Shown here in pieces: positions 24,824-35,095 of a stretch of 64,000 nt of DNA. Below the pieces are notes generated by a model. That model was not told the DNA's origin, searched no databases, and was given only the letters and a program-made list of their open reading frames with translations. The stretch is taken from positions 94,334,984 to 94,398,983 of the forward strand of contig OX235265.1 in the NCBI GenBank assembly GCA_944472135.2, in the 5' to 3' direction. The position numbers and the translations under genes were made by a program. The stretch is from Trichobilharzia regenti (lineage: Eukaryota > Platyhelminthes > Trematoda > Strigeidida > Schistosomatidae). Within the stretch, counting starts at the first letter, position 1, and each line of letters opens with the position of its first letter.

Positions 24824-26255
24824 CTTGTACTATTAATTGATTAGTGAACACAATGCTTTCAAGGGATGAGCTATTAAGGAGGGCGGTTTCACCAGGCATA
24901 TGTGTTTCCAAACTAAAGTTTGCAAACCAATCACTGAAAAGTTCACAGATGGTGGCAGGCTCACTGTAGATTACTTTGTCGTGAAGTGAGTAGGGGATTT
25001 CCCTTGCCGACTGCATTTGTTTTTTAAGAGGTGCCGTTAAGTTATAAACTTTGGAGGTACTTTCAAGTGCCGTTAACTCTTCGTCGAGGTCCTTTTGAGA
25101 GCGTAGGCGCTTGAGAGATTCAAGAGACTCGTGGATTGAGAGCAGTAGTGATATATCCTTAGTGGAATAGTACTGTTTCTTCAGCTTCCTTAACTTATTA
25201 CGGTGTGCCCTTGGAATATATTCAGTCCGGTGTCTACTTAATTTCACTATTTTCTTTGGAGCAACCGTATCTAGACAAAGGGTAACATTCCTGTAAAATA
25301 GAGTTACTACGGCCTCCAGGGAGTCAGTGGTAAAATAGTCATCCCATTGACAGAGTCGAATAAGTTCTTGGACTAATCACCAGTCTGTATATTTGTAACT
25401 ACGACATATTGTGCTTCCTGAATCTTGTTTGTTTCCTGTATTTAGTGGTGAGAAAGGCAGAGAGCAGAGTACCATTCTATGGTCACTACTGGAAAATCTA
25501 TTAACAACATATTTGGAGACTGGGATTGTGTCATGACAAAAAACGAGGTCCAACATGTTGTCACCACGAGTAGGTGTCTGGACGTGTTGTTGCCATCCAT
25601 AACAGCCGATAGTGGCAAGTAATTCGTTGAAGCGTTGGGGGCCGGAACTACTTAACCAATTGACTTCTGGAAGATTGAAGTCCCCTGCAATTATTTTGTA
25701 ATTAGTACCAAACCAGGAGGCGTGTGTAAACGATTTAGCTAATAACGCATCAGTTTCTTTTGTTGCGCTTGGTGCTCGATAAACACAGCCTATGAGAAGT
25801 TTTTACTTATCTCCATGTGAAACAACCCAGAATGAGTCAAGTACCTTATTCAGTATTTCATCTTTCACCTTACTGACTACGAATGAGTTATGTATATATA
25901 TGAGACATCCTCCAACACGCTTGTAATCTCTATTTGTACGGTGTACAGTGTAATCATCGATACCTATATGCACGTCAAGTACAGAGGATGAACACCATGA
26001 TTCAGTAATCAGAGCTACAGTAGGCTTGGCGACTAATAATAATGTCCTTAGTTCAGATATCTTATTGATTAAGGAGCGTGCATTAATTAGCAATATCGTG
26101 AATAAGTCACGGGATACTACAAACTGGCTCAAAATGTCACCATAACCTAAATCTGTTTGTGCGTCAGCACCGCAAGGGTTTATGAATGAAAGGGAGGTCA
26201 GACTGGGTGTCTGTACGTAGGGGTTGGAGTGCAATGAGGTTGTCCTAGGTGCCAT
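24824..26255 (-). pseudogene. CR1-like ORF2, AP endonuclease and linker
   Basis: One reading frame from 26,255 to the mini-element, interrupted by TAA at 25,803-25,805 and TGA at 25,377-25,379. Endonuclease landmarks: LLINARSLINKISELR (catalytic Asn), VALITESWCSS (Glu), RVGGCLIYIHN, GCVYRAPS, IIAGDFNLPEVNW (catalytic DxN), TPTRGDNMLDLVF, VNRFSSSDHRMV (SDH motif). A basic linker follows (HRNKLRKLKKQYY) and leads to RT. All key endonuclease residues remain visible, so the two stops are the main lesions in this half. The first Met is at 26,255, 35 bp from the end of ORF1. Confidence 0.9.
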
Positions 26256-26289
26256 GGGCCATACCAGTGATTCGGTAAACCTGGAAATT

Positions 26290-27500
26290 TTACCATGTGT
26301 TCCTGGCTATAAGGATAGTAGAGGTTGGGCCTAGGTTGACGGTTAAAAAGCATAGCATCAAAAGGTCTACCATCCAACCGCTATTCGTCATACCGGTACA
26401 CACCTTCGTGTTGTTGTTTTGACTTAAAGGAAATTGTGAGGGAAGGTGCTTTGGCTGCAAGACTTTAGGAGTCTTGGAGCCTGACCTTCTATAAGATGGA
26501 GCATGCTGAAAATCTCCAGACATACTCGTGTTTTGAGAGGAGTTTTTCGTAACGAGTGATGGTTTGTTGACATTCTTACTCTCAGCAGGCTTATTGAATA
26601 CAAAGTATTCTTCCCCATCATTAGTCTCAACCCTGCGAAATTTGTTCATCGTGGTGAGGTTACTTCGTTTGGGGTAAAATTTATTAGAACATCTTGCAGA
26701 AATTCTAGCTATTATAACATCTTTCGATGAGGCTTTATTTACAGGGGTACTGGTATCTAAATCAGTTCCTAGTTCCATTGGCAAGCGTGGTTGCTGTGTA
26801 GTTTGCTGAATGCTAGTTTCAGCACTAGGTGTCCGTTGCTGTGCACGATCCTTATTTGGTAAATCAAAGCTAGAGCTAGAGCTAGAGGAGGTGACCAGGT
26901 TATTACTACGCATTATTCTGCGCTGACACGGTGTTTTATCCTGAGCTACGGTTGTAGACTTATAACTGCTATTCAGTCTTAAGTGATGCTGACATTTAGT
27001 AAACTTACTAGCATCAAGGGAATTACTGAATTTAAAAATGATGGGACAATTAGCCTGGTTAGACTTTTTACGAAGTCTTTTGCATTCACATGGAACACTA
27101 GCCATGCCACAACAAAACAGGATTTTGTGTCTTACAGTTTTCAGAGGCAGAGAATCTGGGACGTTGTAAACCATAGCTTGGTGAGAAGAGGTTATACGCT
27201 TCATCAACTCCGTAGCCAAGCAGTCAATCAGATTTTCAGCTTTATTTAGGTTGTCTGGAGATATTTTAGGATGTTGTTTTAACAGACAGGCTATTGGGTC
27301 GAAATCCGAAAGCTCGTTTTGAGTTACATCCAGTAAAGACTTAACCTGGCCAATATCAGAAAGGCTCTCCGCGGTATTTGAGATTGGCAGTGACATCCTA
27401 CCAAACTGAAATAATTTTTCCTGAAGTTCACTTACTTGCCTCTGGATATCTTTCATAAGGAGGTTTAATTTACAGAACTCAGAGTTCTCTAACAGAACAT
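26290..27500 (-). pseudogene. CR1-like ORF1 (nucleic-acid-binding protein), interrupted
   Basis: The LINE frame runs from 27,495 to a stop at 26,290. The frame appears to start at 27,594, but its first 31 residues are translated LTR. The true upstream part continues in frame at 31,489 (reads LTPVMQVKDV and then LLENSEFCKL) and meets an in-frame TAG near 31,605. A central block, YNVPDSLPLKTVRHKILFCC .. KRLRKKS .. CPIIFKFSNSLDASKF .. CQRR, is shared with the second ORF1 at 53,782-54,879 (YNLPDRTPLDKIK .. RLRKKS .. CPVLFKFSSPNDARKF .. CQRR). A Ser-rich, basic tail follows. Its likely role is as the RNA-binding partner of ORF2 in the LINE particle, by analogy with other CR1 ORF1s. Confidence 0.8.
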
Positions 27501-27866
27501 TGTCAATGGAGTTGAAGATTGAACGATCAATTCTTGGTTGTTTGCTCAAAATCAACTTCCCCAATTTTCGCGGAGGCATCAATACGACAGTCATCGTCTC
27601 ATCGGTCGCTGTTCAGAAAGAAGATTGAAACATCGTCAGAAGTAATACAGAGATTTATTATTGTAATATTTGTTTTCAGACCTTAGTTGCTTAGTTCGTT
27701 TATTCCTTTTATATGTTGGTGTAACAATACAGAAATATCAAACGGCAGATCGGTGTTTTGGTTTTTGCGTCCGTTATAACTAAGCGTTTCTGAAATCTTC
27801 AAGGAACAGCGTGGGCCCGAGCGTAGCGAGAGCTGGGCATTAACGGTTTATGAGACGTGATTGACA
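27501..27866 (+). repeat. 5' LTR of gag element copy 1
   Basis: Contains TTTATATG, a possible TATA element, near 27,710. Its 5' half matches the 3' LTR of the same element, but its last ~120 bp (GGCAGATCGG, ATAACTAAGCG, ACGTGATTGACA) match the LTRs of copy 2 instead. The LTR is thus a mosaic. Confidence 0.9.
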
Positions 27867-28008
27867 GTTTCTGACGATGGAAACAGATCTGGCGGATTCA
27901 AACAGTTGGTGAAAGTTTGGATAGTCGCCGTTCATTTTCCTGGTGCCGGTCAAGTCCTCTTTGAACAAGCAATATCTGGAACTTTTTGGAATTGGGTCAA
28001 GTTCAACA

Positions 28009-29964
28009 ATGCCTGGGTCAAAGAAGGGACAGAGTGTCTTGGATGCAAACAGGAAAGTAAGTCATGGTGACTTGTCTGTTAATTGTAACGATGTGTCTGA
28101 TGTTAAGCATGACATGGTTGATGTTACTGTTTCGCCGTTCAGGGATAATAGGAACATCAAACTCCCTAAATTTGAACCACGGTGTTTTGATGGAAACCCG
28201 GCTGATTATTTACAATTTGTAAAGGAGTTTGAGATCATGTTGAGTAGTTTTCTATTAAATGATGAATTGAAGTTAATGTATTTGATGAGATATTGCACTG
28301 GAGATGCTGCAAGAGCTATACAGTGTTGTAAGTTTATGAAGCCAAAAGAGGGCTACGATGAGGCTATGAGCATATTACGTCAAAGGTTTGGAAGACCTTC
28401 GATGATTGCAGGGAAATTATTCGAGGCTGTTAAGGGTAATGGTGGTCAATTACAGGATGACTCCCAGGCACTCACTGAGTTTTTAGATAATTTGCTAATT
28501 TACAAGAATGGAATGATTTCGATGAATCGAATGAGTGACCTCAACTCGAGTTTTATACTAGAAGTAATAGCAAGACGTCTACCTACTCGACTGCAAAGGA
28601 AGTGGGTGAAGATGAGCTCCCGTATGGAGGATGAGGGTATCGAGCCAAAGTTTGATGATATCCTGAAACTGGTAAATACTAGTGTCAATCAATCTATGAG
28701 CAAGTTCGCCAGTCTATTACATCTCACCCCTAGAATAGAGCAGTCTGAGATCAAAATGCAATCATTGATGACGAGTAGGCCTCAGAGAGGTGGATATCGA
28801 GAAGGCTCCATGATGTCTAGTAATGCATATAGACCTAGTGAGTGTAACAGGTTTCGTAGTACATCCTCAACAGATAAGTTACAAGATGCAAGACAAACAC
28901 GGTTGTGCTTGACACGTGTGCAAGAGGTGCATACAGAAGTGAACTGTGAACCGGTGAGCAAGTTCAGTGATAAGCTAAATGTAAACTCCAGGTCTGACTC
29001 CGAATTGTGTGACGATAACGGTGTTGTGAAGAAGTCTGTAGTTGCAACTGGTAAGCCGTTGTTGAATAGAGTGTCACAGAATAGAGTTACTGCTTCAGAG
29101 TGGAGTTCTGACTCCACAAGTTTACAAAGTATAACTAGTCAGAGTGAAGATATAAAACCTTTAATGATTTGTGAGGAGGAACCAAAATTGTCTACTTCTG
29201 TTATTAAAGAGTTTGAAAATGATGAAGTTGACGGTAAAGTGAATATTCGTGATAATGATCATGATACTTCACAGTTGTCTTTGGTTGATCATTATGAGAT
29301 GAGGGATATGCCTACTACTGCTAAGTTAAATAAAGGTTCTGTACAACTACAACGTGAAGTAGAATTGAACGCAGATGCAGTTCCAGAAGGTGTGCATACT
29401 TGTGAGACAGTCAGTGTAATTGATCAGCGTGTAGCCCACCTATCATCAGATGATAGTGCTAAACCCGAACTAGTAGTGAAAGACAGCAGTGGTGGTAATC
29501 TTGCAGTTGGACAACTATCTGAAAGCCGAAAAAGAACAGCTTCTGATCCACCGCTAAGTTCATCACCTTGTGTCACTCAGTCATCGTTGGTGTTTTCATC
29601 CACAATGAAACAGATGCCCATCAACTCAAGTATCTTCTGCAATGACTATGGTAGTATCAGTTCGTTTGAAAGGACGAATATCAATGGTCAGTTTAGTGTG
29701 GATAAGCCAAGTGTAAAGGAGAGAGTTATTGTTAAATTGACTTGCACGAATAAAGGCATTTCTAGTTTCAAGTTACTATTTGAATGTTATTATCTTTGGT
29801 GTAAATTACTCTGTTTTTACACTTGGTTGATGAGATATGTCGTGTGTTTGTTCGTCATCTATATTCTACGATACAATGACATGGGCGTGTTGCCGTTCAG
29901 ATTTGAGGATATAGCTGATAGAAGGAAGTTAGCAAATGAACTCTGCGACGATTTTCCAACCTAG
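28009..29964 (+). CDS. Gag-like protein with DUF1759-type domain and C-terminal hydrophobic segment
   Basis: 651 residues from the MPGSKKG start, chosen because the other two copies open at the same Met and are out of frame upstream. Residues 52-205 resemble the BEL/Pao Gag domain DUF1759: LPKFEPRCFDGNPADYLQF, DELKLMYLMRYCTGDAARAI, GYDEAMSILRQRFGRPSMI, LEVIARRLPTRLQRKWV. Residues about 210-580 are polar, Ser/Glu/Asp-rich and probably disordered, with no CCHC knuckle seen. Residues about 587-622 are strongly hydrophobic (LLFECYYLWCKLLCFYTWL, then MRYVVCLFVIYIL), a likely membrane segment followed by a charged 28-residue tail (FRFEDIADRRKLANELCDDF). The expected role is a virus-like-particle coat; the membrane segment is unusual for Gag. 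Intact here, frameshifted in the other copies. Confidence 0.8.
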   Translation: MPGSKKGQSVLDANRKVSHGDLSVNCNDVSDVKHDMVDVTVSPFRDNRNIKLPKFEPRCFDGNPADYLQFVKEFEIMLSSFLLNDELKLMYLMRYCTGDAARAIQCCKFMKPKEGYDEAMSILRQRFGRPSMIAGKLFEAVKGNGGQLQDDSQALTEFLDNLLIYKNGMISMNRMSDLNSSFILEVIARRLPTRLQRKWVKMSSRMEDEGIEPKFDDILKLVNTSVNQSMSKFASLLHLTPRIEQSEIKMQSLMTSRPQRGGYREGSMMSSNAYRPSECNRFRSTSSTDKLQDARQTRLCLTRVQEVHTEVNCEPVSKFSDKLNVNSRSDSELCDDNGVVKKSVVATGKPLLNRVSQNRVTASEWSSDSTSLQSITSQSEDIKPLMICEEEPKLSTSVIKEFENDEVDGKVNIRDNDHDTSQLSLVDHYEMRDMPTTAKLNKGSVQLQREVELNADAVPEGVHTCETVSVIDQRVAHLSSDDSAKPELVVKDSSGGNLAVGQLSESRKRTASDPPLSSSPCVTQSSLVFSSTMKQMPINSSIFCNDYGSISSFERTNINGQFSVDKPSVKERVIVKLTCTNKGISSFKLLFECYYLWCKLLCFYTWLMRYVVCLFVIYILRYNDMGVLPFRFEDIADRRKLANELCDDFPT

Positions 29965-29967
29965 GGC

Positions 29968-30420
29968 GTCAACCTGAGAAGGGTTGTAGGCGTACTGCTG
30001 TAAGTCCTACAGTTCTTCAAAGGGTAGCGCATCAATGAGCAGTCCAATGTGCTTGGTGTATGATCTTGTACATATGTTCATATTGTATATACTGAATTGA
30101 TATCATCTTTCATCTAGCTGTTGGTAATTCTGTTTGTGTCCGGACGACTTCCACTTGGATCATCAACCTGAGAAGGAATGTAGGCGTACTGCTGTAAGTC
30201 CTACAGTTCTTCAAGGGTAGTTTGTCGTGCCAGAATCCACAACATTTGATGTGTTGATTGTACATATGTTTGTGTTAAATAATTGTGTGAGTTCCAATTG
30301 ATGTAATTGTTGGTTAATCTTGTTTGTGTCTGGACATTCCACAACTTACAATCGTCAACCTGAGAAGGGTTGTAGGCGTACTGGTGTAAGTCCTGCAATT
30401 CTTCAAAGGAATTCCACCAA
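29968..30420 (+). repeat. Three imperfect ~193-bp tandem repeats in the 3' region of the gag element
   Basis: Units start at 29,968, 30,162 and 30,354 with TCAACCTGAGAAGG, then GTAGGCGTACTGCTGTAAGT, and contain TCTTGTTTGTGTC near their ends. They begin immediately after the gag stop. The second unit holds the 150-bp piece found in every 1,731-bp satellite unit. The same three-unit layout is present in copies 2 (from 45,524) and 3 (minus, up to about 60,015). Confidence 0.9.
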
Positions 30421-31017
30421 GACATGATCGGCGAGGTTGTTTGTACTGTTTGTATATACGTGTGGTGTGTCATATCAATTGGTGTATTTTGGATTCATTG
30501 TGTTTACTTGTTGTTTTCGTGTCTTGTTGTTATTGCGTAATTTTGTTAAAATTTTCGTCGTGATTACTTCTGAAGTTGTGTCCAGTCTTCTACATCCGTG
30601 AATGAATTGATTGATGTTAAGGACAGCAGATGGGTCGTATACGCCGGGGAGGCTAGGCTATTGCTGAGAATGAAATGCACACGGAGATAATTGTTAGCTG
30701 CGGTCCGACACGCCGGGGAGAAAGAGTGTAAACGACTGAGGCTCGCATGCGTCACCGCTACTAGAACTGAGGCAGAATGAGTGACAAGCGATTTCAGTGG
30801 TAATTGGTAATGAGTAGATAAGAGGATGTGCGTAGAGTATCGTGAGGTGCTGCCATGGTCACTTTGCATTCTGCAAGAGTCATTCTAGCAAGTGGCGATT
30901 GTGTTGCAAGATGTCAAGAGGAGGTCTCTGTCTGGAGGCGCAGGTCGTCATTGATGTGTGAGATTGTGCTGTGGGTATGCTTGTGGTGTGTTGGCTTTTC
31001 TGTTTGTTTTCCATTTC

Positions 31018-31139
31018 AGCTCTGTCCGTGTGACCCAGGTTCTCGCAATGGCATCCAAGTCAACGTGCATTGGTCGTGAAGGAAAAAAGGGTTGGATCCC
31101 TTTTTTGCCGGGGAGTGTCAATGGAGTTGAAGATTGAAC
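31018..31139 (+). other. Conserved 3' splice-acceptor-like site and short frame ending inside the 3' LTR
   Basis: TTTTCCATTTCAG precedes a frame opening at ATGGCATCCAAG (about 31,048). It runs 29 codons through the hairpin (GREGKKGWIPFLPGSVNGVE) and stops inside the LTR. The acceptor and frame are kept in all four copies with this region. A donor-like AAA/GTAAGT lies in the gag start (about 28,057), also conserved. This could be the last exon of a lost pol or a spliced message; no function is assigned. Confidence 0.35.
31083..31106. other. Perfect 9-bp stem hairpin beside the polypurine tract
   Basis: AAAAAAGGG, loop TTGGAT, CCCTTTTTT, followed by GCCGGGGAG and the 3' LTR. Copy 2 has the same hairpin (46,636-46,659). 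The truncated copy has AAAAAATGG/CCATTTTTT (15,981-16,004), a paired change that keeps the stem. The third copy is degenerate (about 58,870-58,905). Confidence 0.6.
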
Positions 31140-31483
31140 GATCAATTCTTGGTTGTTTGCTCAAAATCAACTTCCCCAATTTTCGCGGAGGCATCAATAC
31201 GACAGTCATCGTCTCATCGGTCGCTGTTCAGAAAGAAGATTGAAACATCGTCAGAAGTAATACAGAGATTTATTATTGTAATATTTGTTTTCAGACCTTA
31301 GTTGCTTAGTTCGTTTATTCCTTTTATATGTTGGTGTAACAATACAGAAATATCAAACGTCAGATCGGTGTTTTGGTTTTTGCGTCCGTTATTACTAAGC
31401 GTTTCTGAGAAATCTTCTAAGAACAGCGTGGGCCCGAGCGTAGCGAGAGCTGGGCATTAACGGTTTATGAGACTTTGCTGACA
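31116..31483 (+). repeat. 3' LTR of gag element copy 1
   Basis: 368 bp, preceded by the purine-rich GCCGGGGAG. Its diagnostic features (GAACGATC and GCTCAAAAT at the 5' end; ACAGAGATTT and GTTGCTTAGTTCG in the middle; GACTTTGCTGACA at the 3' end) make it the donor of the right halves of the hybrid LTRs at 35,096 and 39,079. Confidence 0.95.
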
Positions 31484-32447
31484 AACATCTTTCACCTGCA
31501 TCACAGGAGTGAGATCTGCACTCAAACCATTTTGAGAGCTAGTGGTTGATACCGTATTACACGGCCGTAATGTAGTTATAACCGAATTTGAGCCACTGTT
31601 TAAACAATTGTGTTTCTACGAACACATTTTCTAGAGATTTGGACCATAATTTCAAGAATTATGTGACAAGAAGTAGTAAATAAATTTCACAGCAAACACC
31701 TGCAAAAATGTCACCAATGTCGAGCTACATCCATATCCTGACTATAATAATAATGTATATTTTCATATAAACATTTACAGGCACGCTCAAGTATAATATA
31801 GTCTCAAATCGTAGACTGTCTAGAAGTTAATAATGTTTCAACAGTTAAATATTTGATATATATAATTACACTCATTGTCTGAACCAGGCCGTATAGTTAT
31901 TGAATTGTACAGTTACCCTCCAGGTTGCGCCGGAAAACTGACATCGTTTCGTTTTCATCTCGTGGTTGTAGGCATACGATAACCAACCAATGATGAGGTA
32001 AGTACAACGTTTACAAGGGATTGGAAGCTGTTTTAGAAAAGTTAAAGTGCTAAGGTGAAACATTAAAGTGTAATAGATTAAGTGAGTGAAATATATAGTT
32101 AATAAACACATTTATATAGAAAACAGAATGCGGAAGTAATTAATCCTTAGGCCGACAACGTTCATTTGCAATGTATAATGCTACCTATATAGTTTTCACT
32201 ATCATGATATCCCCTTCTGATTTTAATACATTTATCCTCATGCCGGTATTTTTATTTCATAACTTTTTGTGCATTTGGTGCGCACGCTTACCCTACAGAG
32301 AATAGGAATATAATAAGTCGAGTCAATTTAATAAAGAGCTATAAAATGTTAGGTTTAATGGAATATAATGAGGATCGAGTAAAGACGTTATTAGAAAATG
32401 AATGAGATAAAACGTTGTGAGGTGGTATTTAAAGATCTGACAATGGA

Positions 32448-32741
32448 TGTGGCGAGAGCAGGCTGCTAGCCAATCGGTAGACATTAATCGACGCTGATTG
32501 GTAGATATTAATCTAAGCTTCCGTGGGCAAATATGATTCGCCGATAAATGGCTCTACTTTCCGAGAAATATCGAAAACAACCAATCAGGAAACTGTGTTT
32601 GTCTTCCAAGAAACAATCAATTAGAAGACCGCATTTTTCTGCTTGCATAAGCCTTATTATTGTACATAAAATATATATAAATACGCGTTGATTTTCGTAA
32701 CAAAACGATCTGTTGCCTGGCCCTTGTCTTCTGTTGTTACA
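32448..32741 (+). repeat. Solo LTR of the Gypsy-like family in B1
   Basis: 294 bp from TGTGGCGAGAGCAGG to TGTTACA, with target duplication TGGA on both sides (32,444-32,447; 32,742-32,745). The related locus near 51,685 has the empty site. It is diverged from the mini-element LTRs in the middle but keeps CCAAT repeats, TATAAATA and the conserved end. Confidence 0.95.
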
Positions 32742-33169
32742 TGGATAGCAAGTTAATTTATAAGATGCCCCATAAATCTGTGCAGATCCCGCGTGGTCGC
32801 ATCTCAACAATAGGCTGAGCGAATGGTATATATTTAAAGGCAGAAGCATGATCCGTCTAGGCGTTCAGTATTATCTTTTTCAAGATAAAGATCTAAGCCC
32901 TCATAAAAATCAGAAATATCTCGAGCCTTCAAATTGCATATTGCCGTTCCTGCAGAATGGGGCGATTCACATTAGTGATCACCACCATATCTACCTATCA
33001 CAAATACGTGAGATTACACAGTGTGAATGCACCTGTGCCATTAACAAAGATTTGCAGTCATATCTCTAGTAGTTCTTCCAACTGACTGCCAACGATTTTA
33101 TGAACCAATACCAGTTTTTCATTTGACCCACCCAAACACATTTTAAACCTTAACATGTGCTGGCTAGCA

Positions 33170-33480
33170 TTATCCCTCTAGGAAGGCGATGGCTTGATAT
33201 GCCATCACGTGTTCTAGCCATCTCGACCTATTCAGCTTCCCTACCTTGAAGACTAACTTACTCCCCCCACCCAAACATTTATGCGTAACCTCAACACCAC
33301 TCGCCATACTATACTGCTTTAACCATGAGACAGAACACAGACACTTATAGTCAAACACCGGTATCCTTTCCACCAGGGGTTACTTCTCATAGTTTAGGTG
33401 TATAATATCATCAGCAAACCGTAATTTGATGAGAATATTCCCTGATAAGTCTCTAAAGTCGATTATAGACTATCCCACTA
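33170..33480 (-). pseudogene. RTE-like RT remnant in B1
   Basis: Minus strand. Around 33,381-33,470 one frame reads DLSGNILIKLRFADDIIHL, an RT motif C region. The following frame (33,170-33,373) reads VFDYKCLCSVSWLKQYSMAS and KVGKLNRSRWLEHVM, the C-terminal block of RTE-type enzymes (FDxKCLRSI ... LRWLGHV). The two are separated by frameshifts, and the intervening thumb region is missing or unrecognisable. Confidence 0.65.
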
Positions 33481-35095
33481 ATATACGTATGATTGGATTG
33501 AACTGATATAAGGATGACAGTTTAAGAATTGAGCTTTGTGTTGCATCCCACTCAGAAATGTGTTTTCTCGGATAATTTGCAAACAGTAATCACTGAATAG
33601 AAAACATTCTGTAGGCTTTATGAAACTCATAAACTGACTCACTACTTTTGCAGGCATTATAGTGTTTCCTCAATAAGGCGAGATTTGTATATTTGGGCTG
33701 CATAAAACGAGTAAGTAGTATCCTGACAATACCAACGACTAAAACAAGTCTAGGGATTATGCACTACAACATTTACTTTATTGAATACTCCAGCAGACTT
33801 TACATAAACGCTTGACAGATATCAAATTTATGTGGGAGGTCAGTAAGATTTAGTAAACTCAAAAGTACTTTCGGTTTCCATAGGAGTTCCCCATACCGAA
33901 TTTGTTCCTTTACAACCTCAATTAAATAACGCTGACGTGGAAGAAATTCCATTCTTCATTACTAAACTCAACGAAAAGAATCATGTTTTTTATTCTTAAA
34001 AACAGGAGCATTCGTAATGTTTCACTTTATGTAAATGAAGTTACATACAGTTGCAATAAGAACTCAGTGCAACTCGATGCACAATAGTATATCTACAAAC
34101 AAAGTGAAAAATAATGTCCTCCTTACCTTATGAACAACTTGTCCTGATTCCGGGATAATAACTTTCTTTCACCTATGAGCCTGAGTTATGTCTATGAAAT
34201 CGCAATATTACATCAGTCAAATCTTCCCCCAAAACCAAAGCCACTTGAAACAAATAGCAACACAGCAACAAGCGTCATTGCGGGGATATGCAATAAAGTC
34301 GCTCGGCGTGAACGCTTGACTGGGTCCTTCAGCTACAGAAATCGGCTAAAATGGTGGAAGTCAGCATCCAGTTTTCAGTGATGAATGTTCTGGCTAAGAC
34401 TTTTGGGGAAATACTTACCGCCGTACCCTTCTCGAAGTAGTAATAATTAATATTATTAATTTAATTTATATTTCAGACAGGTGAGTTTACGAGAAATGCA
34501 TTCCATTTTTACAGGGACGATCAGTAATGTTATAAATTATAATCCTGAAGTATCATATATTAATATTTTTTCAAAAGTTTAAATTGTTCAATTATTGTAC
34601 AAGCAATCAGAGCAGGTTCTTATGAATGCTAAATTTTAACCCGTTTATTAATAATAATAATCTGTATTCTCATATAAACATATACATTTACATGAAAATG
34701 CATGTCGTTTTTACAGGCACGATCAAGTATGATACAATATCAAATCGTAGATTGTCTACAAGTTAATAATTTTTCAACAGTTAAATATTTGATATATAAA
34801 TATAAAATAAATAAATAAATAGATTGATTCTCATGATACAGTACATGAGGGACGCCAGTTTACAGGCATCACAAAATTGTTACAGAAACAGAACCATATT
34901 ATTCAGTCACATTTTACAATCGATAGCAAAATATGTTTAACATGTACACTGGAGATTATACATAAACTTGATAAATGTTAATCCGAATAGTATAAAACAT
35001 CCTTTCCACTTATGAACAATCGTTTCTGTGCATAGTTGGAAAACTCCTCTAGATTGACAGTGAGTGCAACACATCAGGAATTACAGAGGTATCGT

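Larger units (their letters stand above)
27501..31483 (+). mobile_element. BEL/Pao-like gag-only LTR element, complete copy 1
   Basis: 5' LTR 27,501-27,866 (366 bp) and 3' LTR 31,116-31,483 (368 bp), flanked by a perfect 5-bp duplication AACAT (27,496-27,500; 31,484-31,488) typical of BEL/Pao. The LTR starts TGTCAAT and ends ATTGACA (5' copy) or GCTGACA (3' copy). Only one long coding frame (gag) occurs in 3.2 kb of interior; protease, RT, RNase H and integrase are absent. The 3' interior carries three 193-bp repeats and a hairpin next to the purine tract. The element is inserted in ORF1 of the CR1-like LINE and is non-autonomous. Confidence 0.95.
22187..31740 (-). mobile_element. CR1-like LINE, near full length, split by two nested LTR insertions
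   Basis: Runs right to left: ORF1 (N-terminal part at 31,489-31,620, the rest at 26,290-27,495), ORF2 endonuclease (about 25,250-26,255), RT (22,878-23,747) and 3' end at 22,187. Removing the mini-element (23,748-24,823) and the gag element (27,501-31,483), each with one target duplication, leaves about 4.5 kb, the usual size for CR1. Reading frames rejoin exactly at both insertion points. Two in-frame stops in ORF2 and a deletion or frameshift after the RT make it inactive. The 5' boundary near 31,740 is estimated from where LINE-like sequence gives way to a (TAA)-rich dispersed repeat. Confidence 0.85.

Noticed and set aside
27501..27594. Start of the 434-residue minus-strand frame as the true N-terminus of the LINE ORF1
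   Set aside because: Those residues come from the inserted LTR; the real upstream sequence is at 31,489-31,620.
29707..29880. C-terminal hydrophobic part of Gag as a captured viral envelope
   Set aside because: No signal peptide, cysteine pattern, furin-like site or fusion region was recognised; only a single membrane-like segment is visible, so it is described only as that.
30855..31079. Hydrophobic 74-residue frame before the 3' LTR, as a second membrane protein
   Set aside because: It spans the conserved splice-acceptor-like site, and its end differs between copies; no independent sign of selection was seen.
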